A stretch of DNA of 7,925 bases from JBDHUX01 sp039809405 (GTDB lineage: Bacteria > Patescibacteriota > Gracilibacteria > Absconditabacterales > Absconditicoccaceae), in the NCBI GenBank assembly GCA_039809405.1, contig JBDHUX010000046.1, positions 1 to 7,925 on the forward strand, given 5' to 3'. Position 1 is the first letter of the stretch. Each line of letters starts with the position of its first letter. Position numbers and translations under genes: made by a program. Below the pieces are notes generated by a model. The model did no database searches and was not told the origin of the DNA. It saw nothing but the letters and a program-made list of their open reading frames with translations. This document shows, one piece after another, positions 6,952 to 7,925 of the stretch.

Positions 6952-7428
6952 CTAAGTATATATCCAATCTCAAAATAGGTTTTCAGTTTTTTGTGTTCTA
7001 TACATTTTCTTATAAGTTTTATTGCTTCATTGGTTTTGGATGTATTTTTCTATAAGTTCTACTGTTCAATATCATCATACAGTATTTATATAATATCAAT
7101 CAGTTCGAAATTGTCATCACCACAATCGTTTTTTAATTTCTGGATATGTTTTAAATATCTCTTTTGCTGTAATACTTTTAGTTATTTGTATAAGTTTCTG
7201 TGGAGAAAACTTAGGTACTGTTTGTATTAGTAGATGTATATGATTTTCATCTGATCATATTTCATGAAATATAATTTCAAACTTATCTTCTATCTCTTTA
7301 CAAGTATTGATAATTAATTCATCTACCTGTCCTATAAAGACACTTTTCCTATATTTAGCTACTAAAACTATATGATATAGTATCATAGATACATTGTGTC
7401 TTTTTTTTGATGTGTTTATATTTTTCAA
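6952..7428 (-). CDS. tnpA: Y1 HUH transposase TnpA (IS200/IS605 family)
   Basis: TnpA nicks and joins single-stranded DNA at the element's ends. The 158-residue frame has the fold's signatures in order: NVSMILYHIVLVAKYRK near the N terminus, the HUH motif HIH (63-65) in SDENHIHLLIQ, LWGGQFWTDGYYINTVGGYGT (a 21-residue stretch from 102 on), and the nucleophile Y129 in KYIQNQG. Nine of ten glycines are UGA, and a CGA (7105-7107) encodes the conserved Trp of FWTDGYY, so it can only work in this code. The start is uncertain. In this frame the first candidate is TTG at 7428. An ATG at 7438 lies in another frame and reads MSNIEKYKHIKK into a run of eight A (7401-7408); skipping one A there joins it to the transposase frame as KKRHNVSM. 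Slippage on the A-run is therefore possible. Confidence 0.92.
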
Positions 7429-7480
7429 TATTACTCATACATGAGATATTATCTATTGTTCCTATTTTATCAATATTTTA

Positions 7481-7505
7481 TACCTCGCAGCAAAGCTGCG
7501 AGGTA
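7481..7505. repeat. Perfect hairpin at the 5' side of the transposase gene (left end)
   Basis: TACCTCGCAGC, loop AAA, GCTGCGAGGTA: an uninterrupted 11-pair stem. It lies about 50 bases upstream of the transposase start. ATTTTT follows on the plus strand, so it could also act as a terminator for plus-strand transcription, but its near-copy beyond the other end of the gene favours a role as IS end. Confidence 0.8.
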
Positions 7506-7507
7506 TT

Positions 7508-7726
7508 TTTGGAATAAATTTATATCCACATCAACAACTCACTAAGATCATAAGGATAGAAAAAAACACTATCAGTCCATGCTTACACGATACACTGAAA
7601 CAGATACAAGATTATTATGATAAAGTATTTTGAAATGATCCTACTAGTGTATACAAAAAAGAGGTTTTTAAAGAAGTATTTTTAGGAAAAGTTATGGTTA
7701 TGACTTATCATAGAAAGTTATCATAG
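7508..7726 (+). pseudogene. C-terminal remnant of an unrecognised gene beside the insertion sequence
   Basis: From the edge of the hairpin the plus strand is open to the TAG at 7724-7726 and gives about 72 residues, beginning FGINLYPHQQLTKIIRIEKN and ending KVMVMTYHRKLS, with one UGA glycine (VFGNDPT). The codon choice (ATA, GAT, AGT, AAA) and a balanced, protein-like composition suggest true coding sequence. There is no good start codon before the Met residues close to the end, and upstream the frame runs into the insertion sequence. The simplest reading is a gene whose 5' part was lost or displaced by the insertion. I do not recognise the family, and no matching N-terminal part is visible on the other side of the element. 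Confidence 0.4.
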
Positions 7727-7859
7727 CTATTATAGCATAATCTAAAGGGAATAGTTAAGAAAACGATACAAAACCTTATAATTTGAACAAAATATACTTT
7801 TAAAAAAATTATTATCCCATCGTTTCCTCGTGAAATGCTCTTTAAAAGGGTAAATTAGA
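7727..7859. other. AT-rich intergenic stretch, no gene seen
   Basis: Both strands have frequent TAA and TAG in all frames and no RNA gene fold is apparent. It contains a short GCTAT/ATAGC inverted repeat around 7726-7736 and two copies of AAACGAT in opposite orientation, neither clearly functional. Confidence 0.4.
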
Positions 7860-7925
7860 CTATTTTGGTAAATTATAATATTGATAGTTGAGGTACACAC
7901 CTTGATAGTTTTTCAGCATTTCCCT
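7860..7925 (-). CDS. Possible 3' end of a minus-strand gene cut by the window edge
   Basis: The minus strand is open from the window edge to a TAG at 7860-7862, 21 codons reading REMLKNYQGVYLNYQYYNLP and a last K. The piece is too short to identify. A 9-base direct repeat (7881-7889 and 7902-7910) spaced by a multiple of three gives the repeated NYQ. It may be chance. Confidence 0.25.
   Translation of the reverse strand, partial: REMLKNYQGVYLNYQYYNLPK

Larger units (their letters stand above)
6902..7505 (-). mobile_element. IS200/IS605-type insertion sequence
   Basis: A single Y1 transposase gene is bracketed by two related hairpin sequences lying in the same orientation, as expected for the subterminal hairpins of IS200/IS605 elements, which move as single strands and make no terminal inverted repeats or target duplications. 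No tnpB or other passenger gene is present, as in the IS200 group. The exact ends cannot be fixed from the sequence because no empty site is available; the outer hairpin borders are used as limits. Confidence 0.7.

Noticed and set aside
7481..7512. The perfect hairpin plus T-run as a plain intrinsic terminator
   Set aside because: There is no plus-strand gene ending just before it, and a close copy without a T-run lies beyond the other end of tnpA, so an IS-end role is more likely.
7800..7845. Possible terminator with T7 on the minus strand after the edge fragment
   Set aside because: The potential stem around GCATTTCACGAGG is bulged and weak, and the T-run does not follow it directly.
7881..7910. 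Direct repeat TTGATAGTT, two copies, as a possible CRISPR or iteron
   Set aside because: There are only two 9-base copies with a 12-base spacer and nothing further in the window; they may simply be coding repeats at the edge.

Overview
The window comes from an AT-rich bacterium with a non-standard genetic code. UGA has to be read as glycine (code 25) for almost every gene to be complete, and several of these UGA glycines sit inside catalytic motifs: the P-loop of the helicase, GVGL and EGC of peptide deformylase, GGTG of MiaA and the Nudix box. In addition CGA and CGG fall on positions where the families carry conserved tryptophan (MiaA, the MTH1-like Nudix enzyme, the transposase), while conserved arginines are CGT, CGC, AGA or AGG. 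UGA=Gly together with CGA/CGG=Trp points to the Candidate Phyla Radiation, most likely Absconditabacteria (SR1) rather than Gracilibacteria. All protein calls below use that code. About half of the glycines in ordinary genes are UGA (roughly 53 of 103 by hand count).

Layout. 1-152 (+): C-terminal end of a phospholipase D-like protein. 158-1108 (-): an unrecognised 316-aa protein with aromatic repeats, converging on it. 1247-1921 (+): RsmI-type 16S rRNA methyltransferase, divergent from the previous gene. 1932-4010 (-): a compact operon transcribed as exported protein of unknown function, miaA (TAATG overlap), MTH1-like Nudix hydrolase. 4136-4534 (-): a stand-alone RNA polymerase alpha-CTD-like protein with its own promoter and a terminator. 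4619-6777 (-): a UvrD/PcrA-type helicase lacking its last motifs, followed 29 bases later by peptide deformylase. 6902-7505: an IS200/IS605-type insertion sequence with a Y1 HUH transposase (-) and a hairpin at each end. 7508-7726 (+): the C-terminal remnant of a gene next to the insertion. 7727-7925: mostly non-coding, with perhaps the last codons of a minus-strand gene at the edge.

Most of the content is translation and genome maintenance: tRNA A37 prenylation (miaA), rRNA 2'-O-methylation (rsmI), N-terminal deformylation (def), nucleotide pool cleaning (Nudix) and a helicase relic. No defence system, CRISPR array, rRNA or tRNA gene was seen. The most noteworthy points are the double codon reassignment visible within one 8-kb window, a mobile element fully written in that code, the alpha-CTD gene that avoids the reassigned codons, and the truncated helicase.
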